A stretch of DNA of 13,938 bases. It comes from CAUYUA01 sp963575675 (GTDB lineage: Bacteria > Pseudomonadota > Alphaproteobacteria > Azospirillales > Azospirillaceae). Location of the stretch: the NCBI GenBank assembly GCA_963575675.1, contig CAUYUA010000274.1:1-13938 (forward strand), read 5' to 3'. The translations under genes were made by a program, and so were the position numbers. Positions 13,557-13,938 of the stretch are shown piece after piece (position 1 is the first letter of the stretch; each line of letters begins with the position of its first letter). The notes under the pieces are model-generated. The model was not told the origin of the DNA and made no database searches. It was given only the letters and a program-made list of their open reading frames with translations.

Positions 13557-13938
13557 AGGCGTTGTTATCGATCAGCGAGCGTCTTGAAGCATACCCCATT
13601 TGAGAGGGTCTCAAGCAAAAAATAAATTAAATGGGGCCTGAGACCCGTGTTCCCAGTCGCTCGGGCCAAAGACGCAACCCCCCCCCCCTCCCCCGACCCC
13701 CGGGCCGTCCACACCTCGTCCCCCCCCGGCGGTCCCCCCCCCCCCGCCCCGAACCTTTAACCGTGACCGGCGGCTCTCCCCCGGACAACACCAAACACGG
13801 CGGCGCGAGGGGGTGGCCGTAACGAAAAATCTGCTTCACCAAACCCCCGTGAACCCCAGCGACCCCCCGCGCCCCGCCCCGGGTCCTTCCCCCCCACCCC
13901 AAACCCCCCCCCCCCTTTCCCCGGCCGCCGGCCGCGCC
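13557..13938. other. tamA upstream region and C-rich contig-end-like sequence
   Basis: The first ~100 bases look normal and contain interleaved inverted repeats. A weak minus-strand promoter guess is TTGAGA (13609-13614) and TATGCT (13588-13593), but its 15-nt spacer is short. From about 13660 to the end the sequence is dominated by long C runs, like the other end of the window. I see no gene in it and regard it as unreliable consensus. Confidence 0.6.
13594..13646. repeat. Interleaved inverted repeats upstream of tamA
   Basis: CCCCATTT (13594-13601) pairs with AAATGGGG (13629-13636), and GGGTCTCA (13606-13613) pairs with TGAGACCC (13639-13646). The order a-b-a'-b' gives a pseudoknot topology. 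A local hairpin TTGAGA-GGG-TCTCAA (13600-13614) competes with both. Function is unknown. Confidence 0.6.

Noticed and set aside
13594..13646. Possible tRNA or small RNA gene from the stem-forming repeats
   Set aside because: The pairing order does not form a cloverleaf, no T-loop motif is seen, and there is no promoter-terminator pair.
13627..13902. Gly/Arg-rich minus-strand open frame at the window end
   Set aside because: It is made from C homopolymers in what looks like unreliable sequence.

Overview
The window looks like a chromosomal segment of an alphaproteobacterium. The signs are the ribosomal protein L34 sequence, the prs-rplY-pth gene order, the rpmH-rnpA-yidD-yidC cluster, and a TamA/TamB pair with an Omp85 barrel. 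GC content is moderately high. Exact placement (for example near Rhodospirillales/Acetobacterales) cannot be settled by eye. Most of the window is ordinary housekeeping sequence, and I do not see a clearly new multi-gene system. The points most worth a second look are local oddities.

Layout. About 1-230 is C-rich, homopolymer-laden sequence that looks like an unreliable contig end. Plus-strand genes then run prs (386-1318), an intrinsic terminator, rplY (1416-2033), pth (2089-2715, TTG start), a sigma70-like promoter, rpmH (2827-2961), rnpA (2966-3529, with an unusual low-complexity insertion), yidD (3552-3854) and yidC (3851-5632). A strong terminator with a 16-bp perfect stem closes this block. 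Next comes a compact divergent metal-response pair: a short CDF-type cation transporter on the minus strand (5820-6461) and a MerR/CadR-like regulator on the plus strand (6531-6938). They share a CadR/PbrR-type operator-promoter. A roughly 300-bp non-coding stretch with a purine-rich hexamer tract and REP-like double hairpins (6939-7245) separates this pair from tamB and tamA, which are on the minus strand (7246-11613 and 11610-13556) and overlap by 4 nt. The last ~290 bases are again C-rich homopolymer sequence.

How the genes work together. prs supplies PRPP, rplY and rpmH are ribosomal proteins, pth recycles peptidyl-tRNA, and rnpA is the protein part of RNase P. yidD and yidC handle inner-membrane protein insertion. 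tamA and tamB span the envelope for outer-membrane protein or lipid trafficking. The CDF/MerR pair is an accessory metal-efflux module inserted between two blocks of core genes, with possible insertion footprints around it. Short tandem duplications (12, 17 and 18 nt) recur at five or more places and may be a habit of this genome.
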